From NCBI GenBank assembly GCA_024803745.1, contig JANJXV010000029.1:22930001-22994000 (forward strand): a stretch of 64,000 bases of DNA, in the 5' to 3' direction. Source of the stretch: Megascapheus bottae. Taxonomy: Eukaryota; Chordata; Mammalia; Rodentia; Geomyidae. Of this stretch, positions 60,803 to 64,000 are shown one piece after another; position 1 is the stretch's first letter, and each line of letters opens with the position of its first letter. The notes beneath the pieces were generated by a model. It worked only from the letters and a program-made list of their open reading frames with translations, ran no database searches and was not told the DNA's origin. The translations under genes were made by a program, and so were the position numbers.

Positions 60803-61853
60803 GGGAGGAGGCGGATTTTAAAGCCCTGGTTCTACAGGCCCCAAACCAAATATTGGGCCTATTATTCACATTCGGACCCTGTGTTTCTCATAAGGTTCTT
60901 AGAGAACAGTTTCTTAGAGATCAGGTTAGAGATCAGCTGTTCAGTTAATGGTGGTCCGACAATAATATGCTGTGCTACGAGATGCGGATTGGGAACTCTT
61001 TGAGGTTGGCCCCAGCCCTCACCAGGATGTATAGGTGAAGACCAGAGAATAGAATGGTTTCCTTTGTGTATGTTGGCCATCTCCCCTACTTAATGAAATA
61101 AGGGGGAGATGTGGAGCACGTCACATCCGGGAAATGGAAACCCACGCACCTCCTGGTCTTGGGACCCCACCTGGCTGAGATGGAGCCTACCGCCTGATTG
61201 GAGAGCATGGCTATGGTTTGTGACATAAAATAAGGCCACCTCTGGGAAATGCCCCGAACCCTTCTGCCCTCTTGGACAGCACATGATCCACCTTCTTTGC
61301 ATAACTGTTAACCCAAGTTTCAGGTATAGGCAATCTATAAGTTCCTGTCACCACCAAATGGCCTCTCGGTGACACCGCCGCCAGCTACAGCCAACTGACC
61401 TGAGTCCTGCCTCCACCATGGTGACCTCACCAGTACGGCCCAGGACACTGACCTATCCAGAACAACTGCCCTGGATGACTGCTCTGCCAGATATGGATGC
61501 CATGGACTCTCCTCAAAGCTACCTCATCCTATGTCTACCCTGGCATGGGAACCAGAAGAAACAAACTATGGACAGCAGGGGTAATGAACTTTGACTCCCA
61601 AGCAGGGGAGCGTGATATGATTATAAACAATTATCTTCCCTCAAAGCATGCTGGGGAGAACATGGGGGCTGTGATTCCATTTACCCCAATCCCATTTCTG
61701 AAACCCACCTAACCCTAGTCCTCTTTGGCCCACCAAGCCCATTTCCACAGCAGCAGGACCCATGTTTTCCTTAGCTAAGTTGATTGAGGCTAGCTACTGT
61801 CTTTGCACACCATTTAGGCCCCATCCTACATTCAGTTATGAGTGTCCACAAAT

Positions 61854-61868
61854 AAAGAAAAAGGGGGA
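61854..61868 (+). other. Polypurine tract
   Basis: AAAGAAAAAGGGGGA directly precedes the 3' LTR, where plus-strand synthesis is primed in retroviruses. The minus-strand ERV has the parallel tract at about 31849-31861. Confidence 0.85.
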
Positions 61869-61870
61869 TC

Positions 61871-62187
61871 TGTGAGGTGGCTCTCAGAACCCTGCTGTTT
61901 GACATCTGCCCTTCAGCATGTACACACTCAGTGACTTAAGCAGTCAGGATCCAGAGGGCACCTGGCCCCAACTGCCTGGAGCAAGTGGGGTGTGTCTCAG
62001 GACACCATTGGCTGACAGTCATCTTTATTTGATGACGTGGATGCGACCACTCAATCTGTATTTAGCAAGCATGTTTTGTAGAATAAAGGTAGATCTTCAC
62101 TGATAGTCTGGTCTCCGGAGTCTGAGTTACTCGTGGGCTCCGCCGCCATCTTAACCCCCTCATAGGCATCCGAGAAGGACGCCCACA
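61871..62187 (+). repeat. 3' LTR
   Basis: TGTGAGGTGGCTCTCAGAACC at the start, AATAAAGG near 62082 and an end in GGACGCCCACA. Structure matches the 5' LTR with scattered substitutions and one 14-base-class indel. Confidence 0.92.
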
Positions 62188-62326
62188 GTCAGCAACAGAA
62201 CTGTTGCTCGATTTAAAGATTAACACCTTAAATGTACCCTGGTGATTATCCTTAGCCATATTCTATACAAGTGTTTTAGTAAGAGGAAAGCACCTTGGGA
62301 ATGTATCATCTGTTGTTTTGTATTTT

Positions 62327-62509
62327 TGTCCTGAAATTTTTATTTTTATTGTCGGGGAAATGTATAGAGTGGTTACATTTACATTTGCCAGGTAGTAGGT
62401 GCATTACTTCTCACACATTGATACCCCTTCTCATGTTTTTGTCCCAATTTCCCTCCCCCAAACTTCTCCCAACCATCTTGTGTTCCCCCTTCCTTTCCTA
62501 TTTCAAATA

Positions 62510-62554
<45 letters not shown>

Positions 62555-62585
62555 CCAGGTAACAAAGTGTCCTGGAATTTTTATT
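62327..62585 (-). mobile_element. Short antisense L1 3' end with 18-bp TSD
   Basis: About 220 bases of antisense L1 3' UTR lie between TGTCCTGAAATTTTTATT (62327-62344) and TGTCCTGGAATTTTTATT (62568-62585), one mismatch. The 5'-truncated end is followed by a (TA)n tract at about 62515-62549. Confidence 0.92.
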
Positions 62586-63078
62586 AAATTATTTTTCTGT
62601 AGGAACATCTTGAGGATGCAACAACTGTCCATTTTTGTTATAAATATAGTTTAGTTATAGATTTAGTAATAGGTAGGGTTTTTTTTTGTTTTTTTGGTTT
62701 TTTTTATTTAGTAAGAAATGTTTAATTTTATTCATGTAGAAAGTGGCTCCAAAACCTTAATAATTGCTCTTAAAAGGTTTCAGTTAATATATAAGGGCTG
62801 AAATTCACTTTCATAAGAATATTAAAAGGATAATTGCTTCTTACAGAAAGAGTACTTATCTTACTAAAAAAAATGAATGTATCATTTCAACAGTGTATTG
62901 TTCAACGATGAGCTTTGCAAATAAATACCTACATATGAATAGTAAGCGATTCAGGCTGACAAATTTTTATTGTCTAGAAATATACAGATAAAAAAAAATC
63001 CCCCACAAAAAGGCGCCATTCTTTTTCTTCAACACCTTTGTCCCAAGTCAGATTGGAAAAAATATTGTCTAGAAATTA

Positions 63079-63112
63079 TATATATATACATATATATATG
63101 TATATATATAAA
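63079..63112. repeat. (TA)n tract in the SNRPF retrocopy 3' UTR
   Basis: TATATATATACATATATATATGTATATATATA lies just after the stop codon on the minus strand. Confidence 0.9.
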
Positions 63113-63128
63113 AGATCCCCTCAAGTGG

Positions 63129-63446
<318 letters not shown>

Positions 63447-63810
63447 TCACAGGAGCCGCTGCTGGAAGCCTGAACCCGTGAGCTGAGCGAGAAATGGCCG
63501 CCATAGGTAGGTTTTTATAAGTGTTAAATTTATTCTTCAAGTAATAAGCCATAAGCTTTGTAGGTTAGAACGTTGGGGTCCAAGACAGAGGAGACATCTC
63601 CTGAAGTCCATTTAACCCAGGTACTGGACACTGATGAGAATGATAAACAGCAATGTAAATTTTTGAGACATTTATGTAACTTCTTAGGGAATTATGTTTT
63701 GCTGGTTAGATTTTGACCACTGAGAAAGGAACATTGTATATAAGCATCACCTGAGAAGCTCTTATGAAAGGCACATGCTAGGAACATAGTCCCCATAAAG
63801 TTATGAGTTT

Positions 63811-63994
63811 GACCAGGAGTTTGGCCTAGTGGTAGAGTGCATACACGAAGACCCAGGTTCAATTCCTTGATACCATTTACATAGAAAAAGCTGGAAGTGG
63901 TACATTGGCTCAAGTGGTAGAGCTCTAGCCTTGACAGAGCCCAAGGACACTACTCAGGCCCTGAGTTAAAAAGCCCCAGAATGGGCAAAAAGAA
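63811..63994 (+). repeat. Dimeric ID-type SINE, diverged
   Basis: AGTTTGGCCTAGTGGTAGAGTG starts the first unit, which lacks part of the anticodon-arm region. The second unit is complete to CAGAATGGGCAAAAAG. The window ends just beyond its tail. Confidence 0.9.
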
Positions 63995-64000
63995 AGCCAT

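Larger units (their letters stand above)
59073..62193 (+). mobile_element. Endogenous retrovirus, class II-like, plus strand
   Basis: Two LTRs (59079-59381 and 61871-62187) flank a 2.5-kb interior. Six-base near-duplicates ATCAGC (59073-59078) and GTCAGC (62188-62193) flank the whole. A Lys-tRNA-like primer site and a polypurine tract are in the right places. The interior has only an integrase C-terminal relic and no complete retroviral gene. It is a deleted, non-coding relative of the minus-strand ERV at 31.5-36.3 kb. The LTRs differ at many positions, so insertion is not recent. Confidence 0.92.

Overview
The window is nuclear DNA from a mammal and has no host gene with exons and introns that I can recognise. 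Hundreds of bases at a time are SINE and LINE-1 (L1) sequence. The SINEs are of two kinds. One is a tRNA-derived dimer of ID-like units. The other is a 7SL/B1-like head joined to an ID-like tail. With young-looking rodent-type L1 copies, these point to a rodent, most likely of the castorimorph/geomyoid group (kangaroo rats, pocket mice, gophers). That placement is inference from repeat sequence remembered without a search.

Layout. 1-24 kb: AT-rich intergenic DNA with an L1 3' end at base 1, a nest of 5'-truncated L1 copies (7.0-10.5 kb), a 5'-inverted L1 (12.7-13.9 kb), many SINEs and several (CA)n tracts grown from SINE tails. 24.8-26.8 kb: a full-length processed pseudogene of HNRNPA2B1 on the minus strand, with a 14-bp target-site duplication and a later SINE in its 3' UTR. 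27-31 kb: more SINEs and old antisense L1. 31.5-36.3 kb: a minus-strand endogenous retrovirus (ERV) of class II appearance, with a mostly deleted 5' LTR. 36.9-43.8 kb: a nearly full-length plus-strand L1 with GC-rich 5' UTR, an open ORF1 and an ORF2 broken by stops and frameshifts. 45.2-47.9 kb: two L1 pieces nested between 17-bp duplications. 48-58 kb: mostly featureless DNA with SINEs and old L1; 52.6-53.4 kb is an unassigned unique stretch. 58.2-62.2 kb: a solo LTR, then a plus-strand ERV of the same family as the one at 31-36 kb, with both LTRs, a primer-binding site, a polypurine tract and an integrase C-terminal relic. 62.3-63.5 kb: a short antisense L1 and a minus-strand SNRPF retrocopy whose 84-codon frame is intact.

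The content works as a record of retrotransposition, not as a set of cooperating genes. L1-type endonuclease sites and target duplications flank the two gene retrocopies and many SINEs, consistent with L1 machinery in trans. The only open frames with a convincing protein are L1 ORF1 (357 aa) and the SNRPF retrocopy (84 aa). I found no previously undescribed biological system; the items most worth checking are the intact SNRPF frame, the composite L1 structures and the opposed ERV pair.
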